Shown piece by piece: positions 51,608 to 63,668 of a stretch of 64,000 nt of DNA. The stretch spans positions 4,065,083 through 4,129,082 of the forward strand of contig OZ026601.1 in the NCBI GenBank assembly GCA_964020085.1. Direction: 5' to 3'. The DNA comes from Micromussa lordhowensis. Taxonomy: Eukaryota; Cnidaria; Anthozoa; Scleractinia; Lobophylliidae. A program made the translations under genes and the position numbers. Under the pieces are notes generated by a model. The model searched no databases. It had not been told where the DNA came from and was given only the letters and a program-made list of their open reading frames with translations. Every line of letters begins with the position of its first letter. Positions within the stretch are counted from its first letter, which is position 1.

Positions 51608-52319
51608 GTGAGTTTTGTAAACTATTTACATTCAATAATATTTCTTAGTATAAAAGGGTGAGGACTAGATTCCAAAATTAATCACGTGATTACCTTGAGG
51701 TTGATTGTTTCAACAATTTGCATTGGGTTTAATAAAGAAACTCTGAGTGAGTCTGTCGTGCTAAGATTCAACTGCCTGTTTAGTACTGTTCAGCGCAGAG
51801 TCATTCCATGAGGAATAAAAAGTAAGAAAACTTAGAATTATAATTAAATTTCAATTACGCATGAGCAGAATATTATTTGCAGCAAAACACATTTCGACAG
51901 TACTACGCATGAGCAGACCATTAATAGTTGGCAGTTATTTGCAGGTCACGTGGTGGGCTAGCGAAAACAAAGCATGAAAAAATGTCCATACTACAGCCAC
52001 GGGGTTTACACAAATATCTAAATGTCTAGTTATATTGCTTGTTTTGATGTACGGTCATTAAGTCTACTGTAACGATTCTCTTTCGCCAAAAACTCAAGGT
52101 TAACTCACAAAGGATATACTGACATTTTCCAGGGTATCTCTTCACGATTATATAATATTTCAGAAATAGAAAACAAGTACCGTGTTTCTATCGAATTATA
52201 GATACACGAGTGGAAGTTTGGAGAACCAGAAATGCGGTGGGAACGCGAGCCAACAGGCGAGTGTTTCCACAGCTTTTACGAGTTCTCCCAAACTTACGCA
52301 AGTGCTTCTGTTTAACAAA

Positions 52320-52540
52320 TAGGTTATGAGCTCGAGATTTCTATCGCGCGAATTTGTATAAATCTACTGGCCGTTCAAAACTTTAACTAAATCCTCTTCA
52401 CAGACAGAGACACAAAGAAGCGCCCCCCCCCCCCCCAGCGCACACTGCTACGCTGCCCACTCTCTACACCAAGAACAGATAGTGAGTAGTGTAGCCAATC
52501 AGACAACGGTATTCGTGATAGAACGCGGAGATAAAGTATT
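52320..52540. repeat. partial copy of the 34 kb palindromic repeat, with a poly-C run
   Basis: AGGTTATGAGCTCGAGATTT, TATAAATCTACTGGCCGTTC and GTAGCCAATCAGA match the array at 34225-34900, but the hairpin arm is deleted. Where the other copies read CGGCCCC, this one has 14 consecutive C (52423-52436). Confidence 0.8.
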
Positions 52541-52871
52541 TTATTTCTGTTAGAAAATTCCACGACCGAAAAAAAAAACAACAACAAAAAAAAAAAAAAC
52601 GGAAAACAACTTTGTTTACTTTGATCGTCAAAATGTAAATTCTCTTTGCCCGCGCCATCATTAAGTCAACAGCTCGCGCTAGTTGTGTGTTTATCGAGTT
52701 TTATATAATAAGTGGAATAATTCTCGCATTTTGATTGGTTCTCACCTATGATCTATAGGAAGACAGACGCATAGATGACATCAGTATAAGAAACATTTTC
52801 TCTCTGTCTTTTTGTAAATGGCGGAACGTTTTTTTTTAAACGTCGAAATTTGGTAAGAACATCAGTGACAC

Positions 52872-53031
52872 AATAGCCCAATTTCGATATATTAAAATTC
52901 AGCCTAAAACAATAGACCTCAGCACGAGGCTCGTGGGAATAACTACAGAGTTTGTGGGGTTTATTCCCACGAGCCTCGTGCTGAGGTCTATTGTTTTAGG
53001 CTGAATTTTAATATATCGAAATTGGGCTATT
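52872..53031. repeat. palindrome with 71 bp arms
   Basis: Arms 52872-52942 and 52961-53031 are perfect or nearly perfect inverted copies (AATAGCCCAATTTCGATATA at the outer end) around an 18 bp loop. Flanking DNA has weaker mirrored GATTGGTT / AACCAATC at about 52735 and 53150, suggesting a longer decayed element. Confidence 0.92.
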
Positions 53032-53188
53032 GGCTATCGCTTTGTGTGCCACTTTTTTTTCTTGCCACATTTTGACGTCATCCGTGATCTATTACTGAAC
53101 AGACGCACGGCAACATGGAATCTATTTGTTAAATAGAAACACGATTTTAAACCAATCTGCGCGTGAGTTTTCTTTGGGCTTTTTTCTA

Positions 53189-53443
53189 TTAGTAAATTCT
53201 CAGCTCCGACTATTGCATTTCTAGCTTTTTGATTGGCTAAAAAGCTCCGACTATGAGCCAATAGTCGGAGTTTTACGTCATATGGAAAATCGTGCGCCAA
53301 GTTTAAAAATTTTCCGCACGAAGTTTTCAACTTCAGCCCTCTATAATGGTAAGGTAAAGTCTGCATACGAGCCTAGTGGCTCATCCTCTATAATGGCCGA
53401 AATAAAAAAACCGGCGGCAAAACCCGGTTTGAGAATTTACTAA
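53189..53443. mobile_element. 255 bp inverted-repeat element
   Basis: Ends TTAGTAAATTCTCA (53189-53202) and its exact complement (53430-53443). Inside, AGCTCCGACTAT and its relative AGTCGGAG form a second hairpin. Non-coding. Confidence 0.75.
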
Positions 53444-53469
53444 AACAAATATCCCATTCGCCCTTGTTG

Positions 53470-53532
53470 GATATGAAGTGATTATAACCAACTCGCGCTA
53501 CGCGCTCGTTGGTTATTTTATCACTTCATATC
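53470..53532. repeat. 63 bp palindrome
   Basis: GATATGAAGTGAT (53470-53482) and ATCACTTCATATC (53520-53532), with inner ATAACCAAC / GTTGGTTAT and CGCGCTACGCGC arms. It stands 27 bp from the previous element. Confidence 0.85.
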
Positions 53533-53955
53533 AACTCGGGCTCATGGAATAATTGTTATATAAATTAAAGTACAAAACACTCGAATCCTAATGAACGTAC
53601 CTTTATATGCATGGAATACAATTGTGTCTTCCACAAAAGCTCGTCAGTCTATTGTAACTAGCTAATCAAACATAAATAATGCTTTTATCTTAGAAGGTTT
53701 GGACTTTGGCATGTCACCAAGCCTTTAAACTTATTCAGGATATTTATCCTCCAACCTTTCCCATTTATATCCTTATGAAAATGTTTAACTCCCTCAATCC
53801 TTGCAAAATGAAAGGCACTATTTATTTTCATACTTCTATGCTGTTCCGGTAGCATCGTTGTTTCCTCGTGGCTCATCAATGGGGGGAATGCTTCGCATTT
53901 CGTGGGGATGAAGTGCTCCTCTCGTCAAACTTTTGCCCCCATACACTCGATTTCT

Positions 53956-54101
53956 GGAGGCCCAATTCCCTCCGTCACTACCCCTTGGAGTTAGGTTAGT
54001 GGAGGCCTACTCCCTCCAATCAGAGAGGAGGCCCATTTAATACTCCCACCTCTCTTCCCAGGAGTGCTCACAGTGTCCCTGGGAGAAGGCCCACTCCCTC
54101 C
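53956..54101. repeat. degenerate repeats of GGAGGCCCA-TCCCTCC
   Basis: Four related segments: GGAGGCCCAATTCCCTCC (53956-53973), GGAGGCCTACTCCCTCC (54001-54017), GGAGGCCCATTTAATACTCCC (about 54027) and GAAGGCCCACTCCCTCC (about 54085). Each is close to a palindrome. Unusually GC-rich for the window. Confidence 0.65.
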
Positions 54102-54109
54102 TCTTGATC

Positions 54110-55195
54110 CACTATGTGCAACCCCTTGAACTATAGGTTTTGTTTTTCTTCACACTCCAGGTGTTCATGGGGCTAAATCATTACAATTGAGCACTTTGTC
54201 ACCCACTTCCCCAATTTCAGCCACACACAATCGTTGTTGTCCTTATTTTAAGAGGAAACAGGGAGAAGCTGATTAATTCTAAGTTGAGCTGTTTTTTAGT
54301 GTTTCATCGGTCAAGTGTTTTGAACAGCTTTGCGTTCTTTTCTTGAACGGCTTTGTGGTGGTCTTTTACAATTATGAAACAGTACACCGGTCAAAAACGC
54401 TGTGCAACACGATACACACAATACCGAGACCCTTTGACCTTACAATGGACTATGTAAACGTCCACAAATTTATGGGTTAACTTAGCTATCTACAAATAGT
54501 GCATAAATTTTCGCACCTAATCGTTTGGAGTTTTGAAGCTAAAGGTGCGCGCTAAAATTTAGACTTCACCCCTTACAACAACTCATTCACAACTGAAAAA
54601 ACCTCAAGAATGACAAAAAATATAAATATTGTTAAAACTGAATTTCATTGGTTTTGATAATTACTTAGTTACCACAACTTTTCTTGCCTTATCCAGGCAC
54701 TTGGAGCTATATGCAATCATTGCGATCGTTATGTACTCCTTGTTGATATTCAGTAAAAACGGCCTTTTTCATTGTATCTTGTTTATAAAATAAAGACATA
54801 AAAACTTAAATAACAAGTATATTTGGCACTGAGCGCATCTTAGTTTGCTTTTTATTGTACAATGGTCTTTTTTTTTTTCGTTTCTGTGTTTTCCATGTTG
54901 ATGTTGTAATTTAACCAGTGTAAGGTTTTGGAGATAATAACCAATATTATTATATGGCTCTGTCTCAGAAGGACTGGGAACTACTAAATTCACGAATTTG
55001 ATTGGCTGAAATCGATATTGAAAGCTGGATTTTCCCATCTAGACCAGCATATAGATCGGTAATGTTTTACAGTGAAAAAATTGCAAACTAGAATGCAAAA
55101 TCAATGACTATATATTTTCATCTTACAATATTATTTATGGCAGTGCGAAAAAGCCGAATTAAATTGTTCTTGTTTGCGCCATATACAATAAACAT
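54110..55195. other. intergenic spacer
   Basis: AT-rich, with no supportable feature. Confidence 0.5.
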
Positions 55196-55199
55196 CTTA

Positions 55200-55360
55200 T
55201 TAACCGGGCTTAGTCGGTCCCTCATTTTCTCTTGTCGGTCTGTATGGGAGAATCGTGACCTCGGTAGTGTGTACAGACCTCACTACGTTCGGTCTGTGCT
55301 CACGACCACGGTCAAGATTTTCCCATACAGACCTCCTGCTCGGTCGATAGAGCTAATGGT
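55200..55360. repeat. hairpin MITE-like element
   Basis: GGTCTGTATGGGAGAATCG faces TTTTCCCATACAGACC, with inner mirrored GGTCGTGAGCACAGACC-like segments. About 160 bp, non-coding. Confidence 0.75.
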
Positions 55361-55587
55361 GAGTAAACTTGGAATTGCGATTTTCGCAAGACTAAAAACC
55401 TGCCATCGGCTCTTGTTTACTAAACCTGACAAAACATTGCCACTCGCTTACCAAACAATACACCTCCTCCTCAAGACAGCTGGGACCTTGATGTAGCCGT
55501 ATGTATATTGACTTTTGGATTAGTTGGTCATATTTGTTCTGGAATATCATCCATAAGTAGTCAAATACATTTCGCAATGGGCCGGGT

Positions 55588-56346
55588 CGCACTAGAGCCA
55601 ATTTCGTTTACTTCCAATTTTTAGCGAGCAAAAAATTGGCAAAAATTTCGCAAGTTCCAAATCAGTTTTGGCGGTGGTCGCATTGGACGATCATGTTTTA
55701 ACCAAAACTTCGCTGATCGACTTATAGGTCACAAAATCTACAGACGAGAAAAAGGCGCGCGCGTTAATTGTGCATTAGATTTCATGCGAGAGTACAAATC
55801 TTCGCAGATTTTTCTCGGCATGTTCTTGACTCTCCGCTCTCCAAGTCTTCGCTTGGCTTGCTGGCGTTTGTGTTGTTTGCACAACTTGCGATCGAGGAAG
55901 ATTGCCTTGCTAAAGCCATCACTTCAAATTGTTGTCAGTAACCAGATCAAAGAAACGAGTTACGAGCATTTGAATAAAAACGCCGCTCATATTCCTTGTT
56001 TCCATTGAAATAACTGTGAAAAGCGTGAGATGGACCGGCTAAAAAATGATTGTCCCGGCATAGCACGCACCAAACTGGACTAGCCGACCAAAGTTATTTA
56101 TTCTCGCCGTAATTTTATCCAGACATGTTTGAAAAAATATGACAGATTAATGGTTAAAAAAACCAAAATTGTTTGGTTTGCCAAAATTTGGTAGCCTCCG
56201 AGGCAGCACTTCGGCTTCTTTGAAAATTGGCGAAATTTTGGCAATCCGCAAAATATTGGCAAGTTTTTGGAACTGGGGGTCGCACTTATTTTGCGCTACT
56301 TGTTGACAGATTTATTACTTATACAAACAAAATTGGCTCTAGTGCG
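55588..56346. mobile_element. 759 bp non-autonomous DNA transposon
   Basis: Terminal inverted repeats of 22 bp (CGCACTAGAGCCAATTT plus five more bases; 21 of 22 match) at 55588-55609 and 56325-56346. Short open stretches inside show no transposase motif. Confidence 0.85.
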
Positions 56347-57269
56347 GGTAAGTAGTGTGAAAGGGTTGTTTGTGGTTTTCTTATCAAATCAATCAATCAA
56401 TCAATCGTATTCAACGTGGTCGGTACGCTTAGCTACTGAAGCTAGTTTACAGGTACGCCACGAAGAAATTGAAAAAATTGAAAAGAAAAAGAAAAAAAGA
56501 AAAAATTAAAGCCTTTTGAAGGAGTATAAATTTAAGATAAGTTAAGATTAAAAACTAACTAATATTAAAATCTAAAATTCAACAATGTCTTGTCACTAAG
56601 TTTGAAAATTTTTAAAAATATGATTATTATAAAAGCGGTAAAAATAGATTAAGAATAGATCCACATCGAACTCGGAGTCCCATGAGATGTAATGTTTTTA
56701 ACTCGATTTTAAAAGCAGTGCATGTTTGAATCTTCCGAGACTCGTCTGGTATAGCGTTCCACAATTTCGATGCAGCGTATCTCCATGATCTTAAGCCGAA
56801 AGTTGTTGATTTTACTTTTGGAAGGGCCCAGTATTGTGGTGCCCCTTACTGTTATAAGATCACGTAAGCTTGCAGGTCCTGCATCGCTGGCTAATATCTT
56901 GAAAACAATGGACAATATTTTCGCTCGTCGTTGTTTACGAAGACTTGAGAGACCGATACGCTTACAAAGTTCTTCATAAGGCGAGGACTTATCTCTAAAA
57001 AACAAAACAGAGCGCTCATTTTCTTGCCTTCTCAGACTTGTCAGCTGACTTCTTATTACAGAAGTGCCACGTTTTGTAATCTTTTTTTTATATATAAGAA
57101 TATATTTTACAGGAATTTGTAAATACAATACAATTATATGCTTTTAATTTACCTTGACCGCATAAAGTTCTCTAAATGGCAAAACTAACCGAACAGCAAA
57201 AAAAAAAAACAGCCGTAAGTTTGCTGCTAACAACATTTCTGCCAGAGGTTATGTGCGTAATATCAGGCT

Positions 57270-58340
57270 TTAAGAGCCCTGCCTGAAAAAGTCCCTGTCC
57301 CTGAAAATTCGATTTCGCTCATATTCTTATGGTAGATAGGCTAGGGCATGACAAAAGCTATTGGGTATTTTTTTTGGCCAAAGATCGTTTATTTCAAAGA
57401 AAAATGTAACTTACCAAATTCCGGTATAATCGTCATTTGATGCAAACATTATTCGTCCGTCTTTAAAACACCCAAATAATTTTTTGCAGTGTTTAAATGA
57501 GTATCGGGTTGATTTTGGGGAATGTTGCGTTGTCTTTTTGGGTGCAAAATAATTAAATTTCGAAGACATGTATTTCATTCACTTAAAGTATTTCGTGAAT
57601 ATAGTTAATTTTCACCATGTGCGAAACCTTCAAATGGATTAAGCTTCTGGTTGTTGAACTGTAGAAGGATGGTATATGGATTCCTGTAAAAATGTCTTTG
57701 GGCAAATGATTGTGAGCGACGCGAGAGCGTTTCAAAGTACGTTAAAAATGCAAATTTCACCATCAATCGTCAAATTTTCAATTTACTGGTTAGACATATA
57801 TTTAGCATGCGCCACATGTCTAGACCTATATATATTAAGTTGAAATGGACACAGAACCGATAATTTCAAAACTTCAAAGCTTATTTGCTGAAATAGGCAG
57901 GTCCAAAAGCCGATATAACGTGTTTCTCTCACCATTCGTCGCATGTAAAGCAGTAAAGTGTGCTTTAATTTGGTTTGTGTTTGAAGGTTTCGCACATGGT
58001 GAATATTAATTATATTCACGAACTACTTTTAAGTGAATGAATATATGTCTTCAAAATTCTATTTTGCACCAAAAAAGAAAAAAACAATATACATTTAAAG
58101 CTATTTGAGTGTTTGAAAGATGGAAGAGGAATGTGGTTTTGCATGCGACGATTTTAACGGAGTTTGGAAATTTGCATTTTTCTTTGAAATGAAGGACATT
58201 TTGCCAAAAAAGACTATCCAGTAGCTTTTGTCATGCCCTAACCTATCTACCATAAAAAATATGAGTAAAATTTAATTCTCGACCTCTGCCGCGAAATTAA
58301 GAATTTGCCTGATTTTTACAGGCAGGCACTCTTAATGTTT
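57270..58340. mobile_element. about 1.07 kb long inverted-repeat element
   Basis: Arms of about 480 bp are inverted, diverged copies, e.g. TGGTAGATAGGCTAGGGCAT (about 57329) versus ATGCCCTAACCTATCTACCA (about 58233), and TTCACCATGTGCGAAACCTT (57611) versus its complement (about 57985). The centre is at about 57800. No coding content. Confidence 0.85.
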
Positions 58341-61300
58341 GCAGGCGGACTCCAAAATTACTTTAGCACCTTCTAGACACCAAATACGTTCGTAACCAGA
58401 AATGTCATACGCTATAGATTATGAATATTCACGAGAATACTTTCAGCCTAAAATCGACAGAAAATAAGCCCCAGGAAATTCTCTTGAATATGAATCTATG
58501 AGGTTATTTGTTATCGTCGCTTCAGCTGTTGGATCGTTTTTCCTTTGTCTCCACTAGCGACCTCGATAGTTTTTTTTTTCAAAATACCTATCGAAAGTCT
58601 CGACTATCTCCCTCTTAAAGTTTGATCAATTAAATCGAAATTAACCGGGTTGTCTTAATTTACCTAGGGTTTTCTACGTTTACATTATCTATTCGTGGTC
58701 TTTGATTTCACAAGGGAAGCTTACATTTTCCTCAACCCTTTGCGTGCACTCACAAAAATATAAAAGAAAAAAAAAACGTTTCAGCTTCTCTAGTTCTGAC
58801 ATGACAGCCTCAATAATGTCTACTATGACATCGTAAGGTTCAGGGTCGTAAGTATTAACAGGCAAACCAACGCACTTTCCTCTGTCTTTTTGTTTGTAGT
58901 TATAAACACCCTAAATACCTAGCAAGAGATTTTAACCATGCACATTGCCTCAGTAATTCTTTTTTTTTTCTATCTCGACATTTCTCTTAGGTATAAAATA
59001 CTGATCAAGACATTGTTTCGCTTGCTGAGTATAATTTGTGTTTTCTACGTTTCACTGAGAACGCAAGAAGCGATTGATTGCGTGGTATTTTCCGTGCGCT
59101 GCGATCGGGTAATATTTACAATCGGCAGTCTGTTAATCTAAAAATATTTTCTCAGCTTATACACCGTATACCGCCCTTTCTTAAAGTTTGAAAGGATTCT
59201 TTAAGAGGTTAGAATTATCGTTTAGAGTGACAAAAAAAGAACAAAAAACTCGCCAGACGCTGTTATTTAAACAGCTTTCATAGTATTCAGGGTGCAGATC
59301 CCTAATAAAATAAAAATGCTGAGAACAAAAATGAGGAGAAAATCACTTGCTCGAGTTGTTGACACATAGGCCTTTCCACAAAAACCAGGATATTTTTGAG
59401 ATATTGAGAAGTTTCCGAGACATTTAGAATGCATTAAGATATTTAGAAATATTCATAGCTTTTTTAGCCTACTCCTGTGTTTTTTCTTTGCCATTTTCTT
59501 GAAAAAAAAAAAACTCAGTTCTATGCCAGAAAACGTTTATTCAGGGATGCATTCCTTATCATTAAAAGCACGAAAGCAGCAATTTTTTAAAATGGCGGAT
59601 TCTGGTAATCTAAACCTTCTTTCTCGACTAATACTACTGCAATTTTGTAAATGTTGACCTAAGTGATTGAAAATCGGTGTATTTTTACGACATAAATAAG
59701 AGACTGATTTAGAAGGTTTTTGCGATATCAAGACATTTTTTGTGATATCGAGAAGATTTTTTGGCAATTTCCGGAAAGATATTTAGGCGATTTTACGTGA
59801 TATTTGAAGAAAGGCCCCTTAAAAAAATATATTTGACGCATAAATCACTTATAAGAGTGGATAGAGGTGTATATTGTGTTATCCACCATTTAAAAAAAAC
59901 TGAGCCCTGCTCCTCGTTTACATCGAAGAAAAAATTGTATTATATTTTCAACTTCTCGCACAAGAAGCAGCTCTGAGCTGTTGTTTATGTGCAGCAAAAT
60001 TGATCAACCCGAACATGTCAAAATCGCAGAGATCGGGATATCTCACTTTTATGCTAATTAAAGTTTGCAGTTCATAATTGCAGACAAATCAAACTGGTGA
60101 AACAACAGAAATATGCGACGATCTTATTAAATTTTTGGTGTGACTGGCTGCCATTTGTCATTTATAACTAGAACGTTTTTGGCCATGGATATTCAACAAA
60201 TAGGTGAGCACGTGCAAGCGCGTACGTACAACTGAGTGCACGCGAAAATCGGGCTCGATTCCCCACCCTCTCTGATCTACTTAACTCTCAAAAGAAATCG
60301 ACAGAAAACTTAAGCACTATTTTCAAGGAATCTTAATTTCATGATGTTTTGCACGATCACCCATATACAGAGTAGTTCTACTCAGTAAGTTCTTATGAGG
60401 ACTTCTACAATTCTGTAAATGAATTCTTATACTATGAACGTTGTGGGAATTAAAATGATTGCAAAACACGTCCTGAATCATAGAAATAAACAGCAAACAA
60501 TTGGCCAACGAAGTGCAAGGACGGAATTATGAGCTTACACCAATAACTTCTGCTTTTTCTATTTCCTTATTTCACTGGAAGAAACTTCAATTTCGTCAAC
60601 CAAAAACCTAAAAAGACATATTTTCATTGATGAAAACCCTAAAGATAATGGTCTTGTTTATTAAAATACTTCTTTATAAATCGGCTGAAGCTTCAAGAAA
60701 GCCAGTGCAATATCTCATCACGGCTAACGAAGCGCGTTTGTAATGTCAACTAGAGAATATCTGGTGGTACGCGCGGTCTTTCACAAATTTTGTTGTCATA
60801 CTTGGAAAAATCCGTGAAAACTTATTACAATTTCCTCTCCCTTCCATAGTTCACTAAACTGTCTTCGTTTTGTTGTTCTAGCAGCAGGTGTTATGTCATA
60901 ATGTGGCACTGCTTTAATTTGACCAAAAATGCAGCCTAACTGTGAATCTTGAGGTTGTCTGGTTAAGATTTAAAGATTTAAAACGCTATACCGGTCTGTC
61001 CGTAACATTGTGGTCACAATAAAGACAAAGCTAAGAGTCACTATTGTCAAACTTGGAATAACTATCAAAATAAAAAAAAAACAAAAGTGCAAATAATGTC
61101 CAATCACTATTTACCCAGATTCCAAACTGTTATCTTTTGGGTTGGTAGGATGATTATAAATACTTAACCAAACAAAAAATTTGAGATAAATTGACTAAAA
61201 ACCGAATGGACGGTTGTCCCTAGAGGTTCTCATATTCCCGCAAATTTAAGACATTATTTCCGGTACCCTGCAATACTTTCAAGGCAGGAGAATATGTTAA

Positions 61301-61560
61301 CCATTGTTATTTGTTTGTTAAAATAATTTCCTTAGATATCCAGATGTTCTTAAATCACGTCTTTTCACGAATGACTTAGAAACAAAAGAAACCTATATTT
61401 GATCGGATATGAATTGAAAAGTTGTAAATATTATTTCAAGATGCAAAATTTTAATCTTCTTGAATCATATTCGGTAACCCACTTTGATGACTATTCAAGC
61501 TTCTTTTTACAGATTGTGCCTCCTGTGCTTGTTCAGGCTGAGTCCTGCAATCTTAGTGCT
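58341..61560. other. intergenic spacer
   Basis: No gene can be supported. At 59370-59820, GGCCTTTC and GAAAGGCC at the two ends hint at a decayed inverted-repeat element, too weak to define. Confidence 0.45.
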
Positions 61561-61563
61561 CAG

Positions 61564-61571
61564 TATATAAG
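61564..61571 (+). promoter_or_regulatory. TATA box of the ShK-protease gene
   Basis: TATATAAG lies 58 bp before the start codon, giving a start near 61593 and a short leader of about 30 nt. Confidence 0.6.
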
Positions 61572-61621
61572 AAGATTAACTATGCATGAAGTTTTCAAAC
61601 TGATATTGCTTGCATCAGACA

Positions 61622-63668
61622 ATGCATTCGTCAGCGGCACTTTGTGTTTTGGGCATAGCTGTCCTAGCCGTTTTCGCACAAGGTAAATCAGAGATTTAAG
61701 TCAAAAACTAATAATAACGATAATTAGTAGTTATGATCTTTTTAAGACTTCGTTTCCACCTATTTAGGTAATTTGGAACGTATTTTGATCGAACTAACTC
61801 TCCTCCAGGTTCGTAGTTAAGGTGGCCGAACACAGTTTTAGCGCGCGCATTTGCTGATGCAATTCAGCACGTGCACAAGTATTTCAATAAACAAACATGC
61901 CGTCAATAGAGCGATCATTTTGATTACTCAACAACCGCACTATCTGTGTTATTTTTCACTATAATTGAAAGCAGTGTATTGATGGCTTTAGTCTTTTATT
62001 ACAAAGATTTGTTAGGAAAGGAAATAACGCTAAGAACCCAGCAATTTTCAGCTTTTGTTTGTTACCGAAAGAACCCAGTTAAATGCAACGCATGCGCAGT
62101 TGCTCGAAAAATTGAGACCGATTGCTTTAGCAGAAACCTGTCGATTTCTAACGATCCAGTCGTTAGAATTCCAAGAAATTTGGCAAAAAAATAGAGCAGA
62201 GACCCCTTAAATGATCTATCACGAAAAATCTGGATTTTGACATAGGGAATTTTTAATAATACAGAAAACGATTAACGGCGAATTGCAAAAATCGCCTATG
62301 TCAAAATTTTATTAGAACAGTGTTAACAGAAGGGATTTTATGTCAATTCGTAGTGTGCAAAAAATGAAAACAATCTAACGACTGGATTTTTTTTAAATAA
62401 GCAAAAACCATTATTTAAGCCTTGTAATTAATCAGACCCGTTGCCATGGCAACAGCGCACACCCTAGTCAAAATGTGAGAATAAATACTTCTGCGATTAA
62501 TCTTTACTCTTGCAAAAATCGGGCGCCAAAGCATAAATAGTTCAAAAGTTATGGTGAATTACGCATAGGCACTTGAAAACTGTGTTCGGCCACCTTAAAC
62601 TTTGATAATTTGGATGCAGTTTTGGTCAGAGTTGACCAGTAAGAGCTAACTTTCATTCTCTTTCAAACTACGAGAAAACGGAATTTGTTCGATCTGCTCC
62701 TTCAGTTTATATTATTATATTTTCTTTTTATCAGTTCGAATGTTGCCAACGTGTATGTATAAGGATCATGTCTGGCTAAGAATTACCTGAGAAGATCGAG
62801 GCAGAGACAGACCCACCCTTCCTTTGAACACTTAAACAGTAGTAGTGGAACTATTTTCAGTTTTCAACCAAGTGGGGCGATTTATTAGGAGTTTAAAAAT
62901 TGTTATTGAATATGCGTCATACTCTTTTGCCGCGAGGTAGCCACGTGCATGGGAATTTGGGCTCATTCCTTTAGCACTTAACACAAAAAATAACATAACT
63001 ACGGCATATTTTTGTTTTTCACAAGGTTTTCTACTCAGTGTAATTTTTGGGCGGGGAGGAGTGAAAGTGGAGAATTGAAATAGCCAGCTTGGGGTTAAGC
63101 TTAAGATAAGCATCTTGAGGTCTTGTTGAAAGCTTGTAGAATTTATTTTGGGGATTGAATTTCTCAAATAAGAATTTAGGGTACGGTGTAACCACTCTAC
63201 TTCATTTGGTACGACCCATTTTTGCTCTTTGACAATTCCCCTGGTAAGGATGGGGTGCGGAATTGAGCCTTGATATAAAAACCGTTCCCTTAAGATTGAT
63301 TACGGTTGCCTTACAAAGTATATTATAATGTTTTCAGGATGTGAGGATAAAAACCAAAATTGCAAAAAGTGGGCAGATCGAGGGTACTGCAGAGGAAAAT
63401 ACCAGGAATATATGGAAAAGAACTGCAAGAAGGCCTGCAAGAAATGCAGCGGCGGCGGCGGCGGCGGCGGCGGATCAGGAAAATGCGGGTATAAGCCCAG
63501 TGCACGAATTGTGGGTGGTACTGAGGCCCCCAAAGGAGCTTGGCCTTGGCAGGCACTGATCACGTCTCGGGGTTTTGGATTTTGTGGAGGAACTTTAGTT
63601 GATGATCAGTGGGTTGTCACTGCAGCCCACTGTACTTCTGGTAAATCTGCCTCAAGTATTAAAGTAAG
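61622..63668 (+). CDS. secreted ShK-domain trypsin-like serine protease (3' end outside window)
   Basis: Exon 1 (61622-61682) encodes a 20-residue hydrophobic signal peptide (core [13 protein letters not shown], ending AQ). Exon 2 is 63338-63668, joined in phase 1 (G|GA, Gly). Six Cys in 36 residues ([20 protein letters not shown]) form an ShK domain. Ser and eight Gly follow, then [16 protein letters not shown], the classic trypsin activation site: cleavage after Arg exposes [30 protein letters not shown] with the catalytic His, and SIKVR follow. The Asp and Ser of the triad must lie beyond 64000. The last donor could also be 63664. ShK domains occur in toxins but also in many ordinary secreted enzymes, so channel-blocking cannot be claimed. 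Likely roles are digestion, innate defence or matrix processing. Confidence 0.88.
61817..62598. mobile_element. 782 bp TTAA-flanked DNA transposon in the protease intron
   Basis: TTAA at both ends (61817-61820 and 62595-62598) encloses perfect 19 bp inverted termini GGTGGCCGAACACAGTTTT. The open stretch inside has no transposase motif. TTAA duplication fits a piggyBac-type non-autonomous element. Confidence 0.88.

Noticed and set aside
55104..55496. 130-codon open frame
   Set aside because: It reads through the 55.2 kb hairpin element.
63300..63563. Minus-strand proline-rich frames opposite the protease exon
   Set aside because: They are the antisense of the polyglycine and trypsin-coding exon.
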